From Actinomycetota bacterium (GTDB lineage Bacteria > Actinomycetota > Thermoleophilia > Gaiellales > Gaiellaceae), in the NCBI GenBank assembly GCA_013694685.1, contig JACDBY010000035.1, positions 1 through 20,106 of the forward strand: a stretch of 20,106 bases of DNA. Direction: 5' to 3'. Position numbers and translations under genes: made by a program. The first letter of the stretch is position 1. Each line of letters opens with the position of its first letter. The notes beneath the pieces are model-generated. The model worked only from the letters and a program-made list of their open reading frames with translations. It did no database searches and was not told the origin of the DNA. This document shows positions 1 through 7,832 of this stretch, piece by piece.

Positions 1-653
1 ACCTGGAGGTCATCTACTTCCTCGCTTTCCCGATCGGCGAGTACCGGCCGGCGGGGGAGAGCGCGATCGCCTCGCGCGTCGCCGAGATGCTCGGTGTCTC
101 GCGCGCTTCCGCGGGCGAGATGCTGAAGCGGCTCGAGGCCGAAGGGCTGGTCGAGCGTGGCGAGCAGAAGGAGGCGCTCCTGACGCCGACGGGCATCGAG
201 CGCGCCGAGCGCGTCGTCCGCAAGCACCGGATCATCGAGCGATTCCTGACCGACTTCAAGGGCTACACCGCGTCGGAGTCGCATGTCCACGCGGACGAGC
301 TCGGCGACACCTTCACCGACGAGATGATCGAGCGGATGTACGAGCGGTTGGGGAAACCCGACCGGTGCCCCCACGGATGGCCGGTCGCCCCGGACGTGGA
401 GCAGACCGAGAACGTCGGGCTGGTCGCGTTGTCCGAGCTCGCGCCCGGCCAACGCGGCGAGATCGTCAGGCTCGCCGAGCACGACGGCGACCTCCTCCAC
501 TGGTTCTACGACGAGGGCTACGTCCCCGGCTCGCAGGTGGAGCTTCGCGAGGCACAGCCGGCCGCGGGTCAGCTCAAGGTCGTGCTCGACGCGGACGAGC
601 GCGCGATCGGCGAGAAGGCCGCCCAGGGTCTGTACGTCCGTCTCGCCGCCTGA
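1..653 (+). CDS. DtxR-family metal-dependent transcriptional regulator (5'-truncated)
   Basis: The gene enters from the left edge; codons are in phase from base 3, so the true start lies outside the window. Visible are a winged helix-turn-helix (VAEMLGVSRASAGEMLKRLE), the dimerisation/metal domain with RKHRIIERFL, the RCPHGWPV motif typical of the family, and a C-terminal FeoA/SH3-like domain (about the last 75 residues). Such proteins repress iron or manganese uptake genes when loaded with metal. Oddity: where DtxR carries Cys102, Glu105 and His106, this protein reads D-E-L-G-D, so the usual Glu-His pair of the primary site appears replaced by Gly-Asp; His79, Glu83 and His98 equivalents are present. 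The family call is firm; metal identity and targets cannot be told. Confidence 0.9.
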   Translation, partial: LEVIYFLAFPIGEYRPAGESAIASRVAEMLGVSRASAGEMLKRLEAEGLVERGEQKEALLTPTGIERAERVVRKHRIIERFLTDFKGYTASESHVHADELGDTFTDEMIERMYERLGKPDRCPHGWPVAPDVEQTENVGLVALSELAPGQRGEIVRLAEHDGDLLHWFYDEGYVPGSQVELREAQPAAGQLKVVLDADERAIGEKAAQGLYVRLAA

Positions 654-746
654 CACGACTTACACCCGGCTTACGCGGCGCTCATCGGTCGCCCACGGCG
701 CAGTGATTCGCTTCGGCGCGAACCTCTTCGAGAAGGAGAACGACAC

Positions 747-1340
747 GTGACCAGAACACTCAGCCTCATCGCTACGGTCGTCGCCTGCGCCTCGCTCGCG
801 ATCGGCGCTACCGGTGCTGCCGCCGCCGACAAGCCATCGGTCGCCGACGACGTCGCCGCCAAGCTCGGCATCACCCCCGAGGCGCTCCGCACGGCCTTCA
901 AGGCCGTCCTCACGGCCCGCGTCAACGCCGCACTGGCAGCAGGAACGCTCACGCCCGAGCAGGCCGCGAAGCTGAAGGAGCGGATCGCGAACGCGAAAGG
1001 CCTCGGGCTGGGGGCGAAGCGCGGCTTCGCCGAGAAGCAGCAGGCGCTCGTGAAGCGGATCGGGGCGAAGGTCAAGCGCCTTGGCGCTGCGGCCGACCAC
1101 CTTGGGCTCACGCGTGAGGAGCTGCGTGCCGAGCTCGAGAGCGGGAAGTCCCTCGCTCAGGTCGCAGCTGCGCAGGGCACGACGGTCGACGGTCTCGTGA
1201 CGGCGCTGCTCGGCCCGGTGAAGGAACGCCTTGCGAAGGCGGTGGCCGCGAAGCGGCTCACGCAGCAGCGGGCGGACGAGATCCTCGACCGGCTCGAGGA
1301 TCGGGTGGCGAAGCGCATCGAGCGCTCGCGCGACGCCTGA
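747..1340 (+). CDS. Secreted alpha-helical protein of unknown function, two related modules
   Basis: GTG start chosen because a strong ribosome site (GAAGGAG, 732-738) lies just upstream and the first residues form a signal peptide (short basic start, hydrophobic stretch, ATGAAAAD-type cleavage region near residue 27). The mature part is Ala/Lys/Glu-rich and predicted helical. It contains two similar modules: LGITPEALRTAFK...AGTLTPEQAAKLKERI (about residues 36-85) and LGLTREELRAELESG...AKRLTQQRADEILDRLEDR (about 118-190). The pattern of a helix start followed by 'LTPEQAxxLKxRI' resembles secreted proteins of the YckD/DUF2680 kind, but that is only resemblance. It lies 93 nt after the DtxR-type gene on the same strand and converges on metK, with a palindrome overlapping its stop codon. 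Function unknown. Confidence 0.8.
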   Translation: MTRTLSLIATVVACASLAIGATGAAAADKPSVADDVAAKLGITPEALRTAFKAVLTARVNAALAAGTLTPEQAAKLKERIANAKGLGLGAKRGFAEKQQALVKRIGAKVKRLGAAADHLGLTREELRAELESGKSLAQVAAAQGTTVDGLVTALLGPVKERLAKAVAAKRLTQQRADEILDRLEDRVAKRIERSRDA

Positions 1341-1345
1341 GAGCA

Positions 1346-1369
1346 CGTGTCCGACTGAAGTCGGACACG
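1346..1369. repeat. Palindrome family 1, copy 1 (11-bp stem, 2-nt loop)
   Basis: CGTGTCCGACT-GA-AGTCGGACACG is a perfect inverted repeat between the convergent secreted-protein gene and metK. A 30-nt block (1339-1368) that overlaps the TGA stop codon is repeated without a mismatch at 19228-19257. It could act as a two-way terminator, but there is no T-tract on either side. Confidence 0.8.
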
Positions 1370-1388
1370 GAATCGGTCACCGGTCGGG

Positions 1389-2657
1389 CTATGCGGCGGG
1401 AATCCGCTCTGGCGGATTCCCGTTTCGCGCCGCTGAGCGGAGCTCCTCCGCCCGGTCGGTGCGCTCCCAGGTGAAGTCGGCGTCCGTCCGGCCGAAGTGG
1501 CCGTACGCGGCCGTCTTCGCGTAGATCGGCCGCTTGAGGTCGAGGTCGCGGAGGATCGCGCCGGGTCTCAGGTCGAAATGCCCGCGGACGAGCTCCGAGA
1601 CGTGCTCGTTCGTGAGACCCTCGGCCTCGGTGCCGAAGCAGTCGACGAGAACGCTCATCGGACGGGCGACCCCGATCGCATAGGCGACCTGGACCTGGCA
1701 GCGGTCTGCGAGGCCGGCGGAGACGACGTTCTTCGCCACGTGCCGGGCGGCGTAGGCGGCCGAGCGGTCGACCTTCGTCGGGTCCTTCCCGGAGAACGCG
1801 CCACCGCCGTGCGGGGCGGCGCCGCCATAGGTGTCGACGATGATCTTGCGTCCGGTGAGGCCGGTGTCGCCCATCGGGCCGCCGATCACGAACTTCCCGG
1901 TCGGGTTCACGTAGAGAAAGCCCTTCGCGCCGAGCTTGTCGTCGTCGTACAGCCCCCGGTAGTCCGCGTGGAGGACGGGCTCGACGACGTGCTCGAGCAG
2001 GTCGGGCTTGATCAGCGACTCCGCGTCGAGACCGTCCCGGTGCTGGGTCGAGAGGAGGATCCGCTCGATCGCGACGGGCCGCTGACGACCGTCCTCCGAC
2101 ACCTCGTACCGGACGGTGACCTGCGACTTCCCATCCGGCCGCAGGTAGGGGAGGACGTCCGCCTTGCGGACGGCCGCGAGACGGCGGGTCAGCTTGTGCG
2201 CGAGCATGATCGGAAGCGGCATCAGCTCCTCGGTCTCGTTCGAGGCGTAGCCGAACATCATTCCCTGGTCACCCGCCCCGATGCGGTCGATCGGGTCGGT
2301 GTCGCCGTGCTGCGCCTCGTACGACTCGTCGACGCCCTGCGCGATGTCCGTCGACTGGTCGTCGATCGCGACCATCACGCCGCAGGTCTCGGCGTCGAAG
2401 CCGTACTTCGCGCGCGTGTAGCCGATGCCGGCGATGGTCTCCCGGACGATCGACCGGACGTCCACGTACGTCTTGGTCGTGATCTCCCCGGCGACGACCA
2501 CGAGCCCGGTGGTGATGAGCGTCTCGCAGGCGACGCGGCCGTCTGGGTCGTCGCGCAGGACGGCGTCGAGGACTGCGTCTGAGATCTGGTCGGCGATCTT
2601 GTCGGGGTGCCCCTCGGTGACCGACTCCGAGGTGAACTCGAACGTGCGCGCGCTCAT
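1389..2657 (-). CDS. metK: S-adenosylmethionine synthetase (methionine adenosyltransferase)
   Basis: Cytosolic enzyme making S-adenosylmethionine from methionine and ATP. The 422-residue protein has the family landmarks: TEGHPDK (14-20, catalytic His), the ATP/methionine signature [12 protein letters not shown] (127-138) and the glycine-rich P-loop GGGAFSGKD (284-292). Length is slightly above usual because of a tail ([11 protein letters not shown]) after the conserved FTWERTD region; that tail is encoded by a palindromic repeat. The ATG at 2657 has no Shine-Dalgarno sequence but TACACT lies 8 nt upstream, so it may have its own leaderless transcript although it follows gpsA by only 48 nt. 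No SAM riboswitch could fit in that gap. Confidence 0.97.
   Translation of the reverse strand: MSARTFEFTSESVTEGHPDKIADQISDAVLDAVLRDDPDGRVACETLITTGLVVVAGEITTKTYVDVRSIVRETIAGIGYTRAKYGFDAETCGVMVAIDDQSTDIAQGVDESYEAQHGDTDPIDRIGAGDQGMMFGYASNETEELMPLPIMLAHKLTRRLAAVRKADVLPYLRPDGKSQVTVRYEVSEDGRQRPVAIERILLSTQHRDGLDAESLIKPDLLEHVVEPVLHADYRGLYDDDKLGAKGFLYVNPTGKFVIGGPMGDTGLTGRKIIVDTYGGAAPHGGGAFSGKDPTKVDRSAAYAARHVAKNVVSAGLADRCQVQVAYAIGVARPMSVLVDCFGTEAEGLTNEHVSELVRGHFDLRPGAILRDLDLKRPIYAKTAAYGHFGRTDADFTWERTDRAEELRSAARNGNPPERIPAA
1397..1422. repeat. REP-like hairpin (family 2, copy D) inside the metK C-terminus
   Basis: CGGGAATCCGC, loop TCTG, GCGGATTCCCG: a perfect 11-bp stem. It is read in frame as the last residues of MetK. 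Core and following bases resemble the longer repeats at 18629, 18735 and 19279. It sits about 30 nt after palindrome family 1, the same order as at 19228-19340. Confidence 0.65.
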
Positions 2658-2665
2658 CGGGGGCG

Positions 2666-2671
2666 AGTGTA
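2666..2671 (-). promoter_or_regulatory. Putative -10 element for leaderless metK
   Basis: Minus strand reads TACACT, 8 nt, then ATG. It fits the actinobacterial TANNNT -10 motif placed so that transcription starts at or next to the start codon. No -35 is evident. Confidence 0.45.
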
Positions 2672-2679
2672 GCGAGCCT

Positions 2680-2701
2680 CGTGTCGGACTTCAGTCCGCC
2701 A
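2680..2701. repeat. Palindrome family 1, diverged copy
   Basis: GTGTCGGACTTCAGTCCGCCAG lies between gpsA and metK. Against the perfect copies one C-G pair of the stem is flipped to G-C, preserving pairing, while two outer pairs are lost. The inner stem CGGACT/AGTCCG is intact. Confidence 0.55.
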
Positions 2702-2705
2702 GCGC

Positions 2706-3662
2706 TCATTCGAACGTGGGCTCGCGCCCCATGAGCTGCCCGACGAGCTCGATCAGCGAGATGCCGCCGAGCACCGCGCAGACACCGTCGGTGATCGGGA
2801 GCTCGAGCTCGAGCCTGTGCGCGAGATCGCGCAGCACGGGCGCCGTCGTCAGCCCCTCGACGACCATCCCGATCGCGCGCGCCGCCTCCTCCGGGGTCGC
2901 GCCCTGGGCGATCAGCTCACCCGCGCGCCGATTCCGACCGGACTTCGACCAGCACGTGACGATCAGGTCGCCCATCCCGGCGAGCCCCGCGAACGTCTCG
3001 GGGCGCGCACCCGCCGCGTCGGCGAGTCGCGCCATCTCGGCGAGCCCCCGCGAGACGAGAGCGGCCTTCGCGTTGTCGCCGAGCGCGAGCCCGTCGGCAC
3101 CACCCGCCGCGAGCGCGATGACGTTCTTCGCGGCGGCGCAGAGCTCCACCCCCACCAGGTCGTCGCTCACGTAGACGCGGAACGCCCCCGAGTTGAGCGC
3201 GAGCTGGAGCTGCACCGCGAGCGGCATGCTCTCGCACGCGATCACTGCAGCCGCCGGGAGCCCCCGCGCGACTTCCTCGGCGATGTTCGGGCCGGAGAGA
3301 ACGGCCACCGGCCGGTCGCGGACGAGCGTCGAGAGGCGGTCTCCGGTGCCCGGGTCGAGGCCCTTGGTGAGGCTGAGCACGGGTGCGGTCCCGGGAAGAG
3401 CCGACACGACACCTGCGAAGGCTGCGCTCGGCACAGCGACGACGACGAGGATCGCCTCTTCGATCGGAGCCTCCGCGATCGTCGTCGCCGCGATGCCGGC
3501 GAGCTCGACGGAGGTGAGGTACCGCGGGTTGTGCATGCTCGCGCGGATCGCCGCAGCCTGCTCGGGGTCGCGGCACGCGAGCGTCACCGCGTGGCCGTGG
3601 TCGAGGAGCAGGCGAGAGAACGCCGTGCCCCACGAACCGCCTCCGACGACGACGACGTTCAA
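2706..3662 (-). CDS. gpsA: Glycerol-3-phosphate dehydrogenase [NAD(P)+]
   Basis: Cytosolic reduction of dihydroxyacetone phosphate to sn-glycerol-3-phosphate, the backbone for phospholipids. The protein (318 residues) has the Rossmann motif GGGSWGTA (7-14), the catalytic-region lysines in LSLTKGL (about 100) and AAAKNV (179), SGPNIAEE (123-130) and the substrate-side motif GDLIVTC...S.RN. The start codon is TTG (plus-strand bases 3660-3662); no in-frame ATG or GTG precedes the Rossmann strand, and no good ribosome site is seen. An upstream 8-codon ATG frame ends with TGA overlapping this TTG, which might couple initiation. It lies in the same direction between der and metK and works with the nearby PlsC in lipid synthesis. 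Confidence 0.95.
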   Translation of the reverse strand: MNVVVVGGGSWGTAFSRLLLDHGHAVTLACRDPEQAAAIRASMHNPRYLTSVELAGIAATTIAEAPIEEAILVVVAVPSAAFAGVVSALPGTAPVLSLTKGLDPGTGDRLSTLVRDRPVAVLSGPNIAEEVARGLPAAAVIACESMPLAVQLQLALNSGAFRVYVSDDLVGVELCAAAKNVIALAAGGADGLALGDNAKAALVSRGLAEMARLADAAGARPETFAGLAGMGDLIVTCWSKSGRNRRAGELIAQGATPEEAARAIGMVVEGLTTAPVLRDLAHRLELELPITDGVCAVLGGISLIELVGQLMGREPTFE

Positions 3663-3691
3663 TGGCTCGGCGCTCGCCGGGGCATTCGTAG

Positions 3692-3711
3692 GGGCGAGAT
3701 ATATCTCGCCC
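3692..3711. repeat. 20-nt perfect palindrome directly after the der stop codon
   Basis: GGGCGAGATATATCTCGCCC begins at the base following the TGA of der on the minus strand. It can fold as a hairpin and probably ends or protects the der transcript. It is flanked by TTCGTAGGGGC, a string also found (minus strand) beside the palindrome at 12564-12590. Confidence 0.75.
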
Positions 3712-5055
3712 TCACGTCGACCGCTGGAAGTCGATCGACACCGGCACGCCCTGCAGCTCGAAGCGCGCTCGCAGCTCGTTCTCGACCCAGTAGCCGTAGT
3801 CGCGGGTCACGAGCTTCGGATCGTTGACGAAGACCCGGAGCCGCGGCGGTCTCGTCGCGGTTTGGGTCGCGTAGAGGAGCTTCAGCCGCCGGCCGCGCTC
3901 GCCCGCCGGGCCTGGGCGCGCCTGCTTCAGCTCCCCCAGCGCGCGGTTCAGGACCGGAGTGGGAATGCGCGTGACGTGCTTCGAGAAGAGCGCTTCCACG
4001 TGATCGAGCAACCGCCGGAGCCCACGTCCGGTCGTGGCCGAGACCGCGACAGCGGGTGGACGCTGCCGGAGCCGGCGGTTCAGATGTCCGCGTGTCTCCT
4101 GGAGGTCGATGACCCCGATGTCCCACTTCGAGAGAACGACGAGTGTCGAGCAGCCTGCCTTGCGGGCAACGTCCGCCACGGCCAGATCCTGCTCGACGAC
4201 GCCCTCCGACGCATCGACGAGGACGAGCGCGACGTCGGCCCGCTCCGCCGCCTCGAGGGCACGCAGCTCGGAGTAGTACTCGATCCCCTGCCGCTGCCGT
4301 CGCTTGCGGCGAAGCCCCGCAGTGTCGACGAGGAGAAACGTTGACTCGCCACGGCGGAGCACGGTGTCGATCGCGTCGCGCGTCGTCCCGGGCACGTCCG
4401 AGACGATCACGCGCTCCTCGCCGACGAGCGCGTTCAGGAGCGACGACTTGCCGACGTTCGGGCGACCGAGGATCGCGACGCGGATCGCCTCGTCGCCGAC
4501 CGGCGTGGGGCCGCTCCCCGGGAGCCGGGCGACGATCTCGTCGAGGAGGTCGCCCGTTCCGTGGCCGTGGAGCGCGGAGAGCGGCACGGGGTCGCCGAGC
4601 CCGATCCGGTGGAACTCGACCGCGTCGAGGTCGCGCCGCGGATCGTCGATCTTGTTCGCGAGCACGATCACCGGCTTCCCCGACAAGCGCAGGATCGTCG
4701 CGAGCTCCTCGTCGCCCGGTGTGATTCCCGCCCGCGCGTCGACGACGAAGAGGACGAGGTCGGCCTCCTCGATCGCGGCCCGTGCCTGGCGCGCGGTGTG
4801 CCCACCGTAGGGGCCGGTGTCGGCCTCGTCGACCCCGCCCGTATCGATTAGTAGGAACGTGACCCCGTTCCAGTCGCAGAGAAGCTCTTTCCGGTCGCGC
4901 GTCACCCCTGCCGTCTCGTGGACGACAGCTGCGCGACTCTGCGTCAGCCGGTTGACGAGCGTCGACTTCCCGACGTTGGGGAAGCCCACGATCGCGACGG
5001 TTCCCGCGATCTCGACCCTCGCCGGGCCGGGTTCGCTAGCTGCGTGCTCGTCCAT
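3712..5055 (-). CDS. der: Ribosome assembly GTPase Der (EngA), two GTPase domains
   Basis: Essential GTPase for 50S maturation. From the chosen ATG the protein is 447 residues. First G domain: GFPNVGKST (24-32), DTGG (71-74), NKID (134-137). Second G domain: GRPNVGKSS (197-205), DTAGL (244-248), SKWD (309-312). The last 100 residues form the KH-like domain. A longer GTG start at 5088 is possible (458 residues) but has no ribosome site, whereas ATG 5055 follows GAGGAG closely. From ATG 5055 the gene overlaps the end of plsC by 20 nt, pointing to one cotranscribed unit (aroA-cmk-plsC-der). Confidence 0.96.
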   Translation of the reverse strand: MDEHAASEPGPARVEIAGTVAIVGFPNVGKSTLVNRLTQSRAAVVHETAGVTRDRKELLCDWNGVTFLLIDTGGVDEADTGPYGGHTARQARAAIEEADLVLFVVDARAGITPGDEELATILRLSGKPVIVLANKIDDPRRDLDAVEFHRIGLGDPVPLSALHGHGTGDLLDEIVARLPGSGPTPVGDEAIRVAILGRPNVGKSSLLNALVGEERVIVSDVPGTTRDAIDTVLRRGESTFLLVDTAGLRRKRRQRQGIEYYSELRALEAAERADVALVLVDASEGVVEQDLAVADVARKAGCSTLVVLSKWDIGVIDLQETRGHLNRRLRQRPPAVAVSATTGRGLRRLLDHVEALFSKHVTRIPTPVLNRALGELKQARPGPAGERGRRLKLLYATQTATRPPRLRVFVNDPKLVTRDYGYWVENELRARFELQGVPVSIDFQRST

Positions 5056-5713
5056 GCGCTCCTCGATCGCCCGCCGCGGGCGGGACACCCTGGGGACGAC
5101 CGAGTCGATGCAGATCGACGAGCCAGTCGAAGAGCCGCCGGATCTCCGTCTGCACGACGATCGAGGCCTCCTTGTAGCCCCGGCCGCCCTTCGGGAGCCC
5201 GTCGAAGGTCATCGGCTCCCCCCAGGCGATCGAGACGGGTCCTCTCCCGGGCCACGACTGCGTGCCGTGGATCGCGACCGGGCAGACCGGCGCTCCCTCC
5301 TGGAGCGCCACCATCGCCGCGCCCGCTTGCACCGGTCCCGGGACGCCCGAGTGCTGTCTCGTTCCCTCGACGAAGAGACCGAGCGCCTCGCCGTCCGCGA
5401 CGACCGCCCGCATCATCCGCACCGCTTCGCGATCGGACTCGCCGCGACGCACCGAGAAGCAGCCGAATGCACGAATGAAGATCCCGAGCCCCGGCATCCT
5501 GTGCGCCTCGATCTTCGCCATGTAGTAGAGAACGCGCGGGCTCGCCGCGCCGAGCACGATCGGGTCGAGCCAGCTGAAGTGGTTCGCGGCGACAACGAGA
5601 CCGCCGCTCGGAGGCACCCGCTCCCGGCCGTACACCTCGAGACGTGACGCGAGCGACGCGACGGCACCGAGCGTCGGGCGACCGACCGCCCAGGTCAGCT
5701 CCGCCGCCCTCAT
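5036..5713 (-). CDS. plsC: 1-acyl-sn-glycerol-3-phosphate acyltransferase (PlsC family)
   Basis: Membrane-associated acyltransferase that forms phosphatidic acid from lysophosphatidate. The 225-residue protein has the catalytic block NHFSWLD (44-50, HX4D) and the substrate-binding EGTR (116-119, FVEGTRQHSG). The ATG overlaps the cmk stop codon as ATGA, a translational-coupling arrangement, and GAGG sits about 7 nt upstream within cmk. Gene order cmk-plsC-der is seen in other bacteria and supports the call. Acyl-chain specificity cannot be read from the sequence. Confidence 0.92.
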   Translation of the reverse strand: MRAAELTWAVGRPTLGAVASLASRLEVYGRERVPPSGGLVVAANHFSWLDPIVLGAASPRVLYYMAKIEAHRMPGLGIFIRAFGCFSVRRGESDREAVRMMRAVVADGEALGLFVEGTRQHSGVPGPVQAGAAMVALQEGAPVCPVAIHGTQSWPGRGPVSIAWGEPMTFDGLPKGGRGYKEASIVVQTEIRRLFDWLVDLHRLGRPQGVPPAAGDRGAHGRARS

Positions 5714-6336
5714 CGAGCGGCCTCGACGAGCACCGCGATCCGGTCGACGACCTCGTGGAGGTCGAGCTCGGTCGTATCGACCTCGACCGCGTCGGCGGCG
5801 CGGTGCGTGTTGACCGCGTCGCGCTCGTCCCGCCGGCGGAGCTCTTCCGCGAGGTGCTCCGCTTCGAGCCCGGCTCGCTCGGCCTGGCGTCTGCTCGCCC
5901 GGACGGCGGGATCGGCGATGAGCCAGACCTTGACCTCCGCCTCGGGCACGACGACGACGCCGATGTCCCTGCCCTCGATCACGACGTTTCCCCGGCGGCC
6001 GAGCTGTCGCTGTCGCCCGCGCATCACCGCCCGAACGTCCGGATGACTCGCGACGACGGGTACCGCGGCGTCGATCTCAGGCTCGCGGATCTCCGCGGTC
6101 ACATCCACGCCATCGATCGAGACCTCCCGCCCGAGACCGAACACGACGGGCCGCACCCGCGCCAGCTCAGCGAGCGCCGCGCCGTCGTCGAGCGCCACGG
6201 CGTCACGAAGCGCGAGCCACGTGAGCGCGCGATACATCGCGCCCGTGTCGAGATACCGGAAGCCGAGTCGCTCGGCGAGCTCCGTCGCGACGGAGCTCTT
6301 GCCGGCGCCCGCGGGGCCGTCGATCGCCACGATCAT
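5710..6336 (-). CDS. cmk: Cytidylate kinase
   Basis: Phosphorylates CMP and dCMP with ATP. The 208-residue protein has the P-loop GPAGAGKSS (7-15), the substrate motif DTGAMYRA (30-37), GRDIG and an Arg-rich lid region (RASRRQAE). It is slightly shorter than the usual 220-230 residues. ATG at 6336 is 18 nt after the aroA stop; no clear ribosome site is visible, so it may depend on coupling to aroA. Its stop codon overlaps the plsC ATG. Confidence 0.95.
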   Translation of the reverse strand: MIVAIDGPAGAGKSSVATELAERLGFRYLDTGAMYRALTWLALRDAVALDDGAALAELARVRPVVFGLGREVSIDGVDVTAEIREPEIDAAVPVVASHPDVRAVMRGRQRQLGRRGNVVIEGRDIGVVVVPEAEVKVWLIADPAVRASRRQAERAGLEAEHLAEELRRRDERDAVNTHRAADAVEVDTTELDLHEVVDRIAVLVEAAR

Positions 6337-6354
6337 CGCGCGGAGGTTAGACGC

Positions 6355-7689
6355 CTACCGCCGGTCCGGCTGCTCGACGGCCGACGTGCGGCGGAGCTCT
6401 GCGAGCATCTCGAAGAAGCCGGGGAAGCTCACGCCGACGGCGTCGGCGGCGCCCACGCGCACGCCCTCGCCCGACACGAGCCCTGCGACGGCGCCGAGCA
6501 TCGCGAGTCGATGGTCGCCGCCGCTCGCCATCCGGCCGCCCCTGAGCCGGCCCGGCACGCCGGTTACCTCGAACCCGTCCTCGCGCGCGCGAGCCCGGAC
6601 TCCGAGCGCTCTGAGCGCATCGACGGTCGCCTCGATCCGGTCGGTCTCCTTCGCCCGCAGCTCGCCGGCCCCGGTCACGACCGTCCGTCCGCGGGCACAG
6701 GCGGCGGCCAGGGCGACGAGCGGCAGCTCGTCGATTGCGAGGGGAACCTCGTCCGCGCCGACCGTGGTGCCGACGAGCGGGGCCGCGTGCACCTCGAGGT
6801 CGCCGCCGGGCTCGCCCCCGATGGCGCGCCGGTTGTAGGAGATGATGCGCGCGCCCATCCGTTCGAGGATGGCCAGCAGCCCCGTGCGCCTGGGGTTCAG
6901 GTTGACGCCGTGGAGGTGGAGCTCTGAGCCGGGAACGAGCGTGGCCGCGACGAGGAACGGCGCTGCGGAGGAGAAGTCACCCGGCACTTCGACCTCGCCG
7001 AGGGAGAGACGCTCGGCAGGCCAGACGGTCACGCTCTCCGGCCGGCGCGTGATGCGAGCACCCGCCGTCTCGAGCATCCGCTCGGTGTGGTCGCGGGTCG
7101 GGGCCGGCTCGACGACCGTCGTCTCGCCATCGGTCGCATAGAGGCCCGCGAGGAGGATCGCCGACTTCACCTGGGCGCTCGCCACCGGTAGGCGATAGCT
7201 GATCGCGCGAAGTGGCCGGCCTTGAATACCGAGTGGGAGCCTCCCGTCGTTCGTCTCGATCCCAGCTCCCATCAGCGCGAGCGGATCGGCGACCCGGCCC
7301 ATCGGACGGGCGCTGAGCGACTCGTCGCCCGTCAGCTCGAACTCCTTCCAAGCCTGTCCTGCCAGGATTCCGGCGAAGAGGCGAACGAGCGTGCCGGCAT
7401 TCCCACAGTCGATTGCCGTGCCTGGCTGCGCGAGCCCGCGGAGCCCCTTGCCGAACACGCGGAGCGTCTCGTGACCGTGCTCGTACACCTCCACCCCACA
7501 GGCACGCACGGCGGCGATCGTCGCCTCGGTGTCCGCAGACCGTCCGAAGCCGGTGATCCGCGTCTCGCCGTCGCCGATCGCGCCGAGCAGAACCGCCCGG
7601 TGCGAAATCGACTTGTCCCCGGGAACGGCGAGGTGCCCGAGCAGCTTCGGCACGGGCTCGACGAGGAGGCTCGCAGCACCGGCGCTCAT
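6355..7689 (-). CDS. aroA: 3-phosphoshikimate 1-carboxyvinyltransferase (EPSP synthase)
   Basis: Sixth step of the shikimate pathway: phosphoenolpyruvate plus shikimate-3-phosphate to EPSP. The frame is open to 7830, but ATG 7689 is chosen because AAGGGAG lies about 9 nt upstream and the family begins close to this point; this gives 444 residues. Motifs: DKSISHR (25-31), GNAGTLVRL (96-104), RDHTERMLE, KETDRI and GDHRLAM near the C-terminus. It sits between the prephenate dehydrogenase gene and cmk in an aromatic-synthesis block. The 160-nt gap upstream carries two palindromes, so transcription may partly end or restart there. Confidence 0.96.
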   Translation of the reverse strand: MSAGAASLLVEPVPKLLGHLAVPGDKSISHRAVLLGAIGDGETRITGFGRSADTEATIAAVRACGVEVYEHGHETLRVFGKGLRGLAQPGTAIDCGNAGTLVRLFAGILAGQAWKEFELTGDESLSARPMGRVADPLALMGAGIETNDGRLPLGIQGRPLRAISYRLPVASAQVKSAILLAGLYATDGETTVVEPAPTRDHTERMLETAGARITRRPESVTVWPAERLSLGEVEVPGDFSSAAPFLVAATLVPGSELHLHGVNLNPRRTGLLAILERMGARIISYNRRAIGGEPGGDLEVHAAPLVGTTVGADEVPLAIDELPLVALAAACARGRTVVTGAGELRAKETDRIEATVDALRALGVRARAREDGFEVTGVPGRLRGGRMASGGDHRLAMLGAVAGLVSGEGVRVGAADAVGVSFPGFFEMLAELRRTSAVEQPDRR

Positions 7690-7730
7690 CCGGCGGCTCC
7701 CTTCGGACCCGTCCAGTGCGGCCGTCTTGA

Positions 7731-7758
7731 CAAGAACCGGTGTCTGACACCGATCTTG
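7731..7758. repeat. Imperfect 28-nt palindrome upstream of aroA
   Basis: Inner stem CGGTGTC, loop T, GACACCG, extended by CAAGA/TCTTG after a small internal loop. It lies 42 nt before the aroA ATG and could be a terminator, a regulator-binding site or part of a dispersed repeat. Confidence 0.6.
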
Positions 7759-7832
7759 GCAACCGGCCGCGGTGCGCGGCACGAATGCCTGCAAACAGGT
7801 GAATCCTCGTCCCTCTCGGGGCTCCACCATTT

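Noticed and set aside
700..735. Further REP-like copy before the secreted-protein gene (GATTCGCTTCGGCGCGAACC)
   Set aside because: It resembles the repeat core, but no paired arms remain and the match is too short to separate from chance.
7690..7830. Long form of aroA beginning at 7830
   Set aside because: It would cover both palindromes and add 47 residues unlike the family, while ATG 7689 has a ribosome site.
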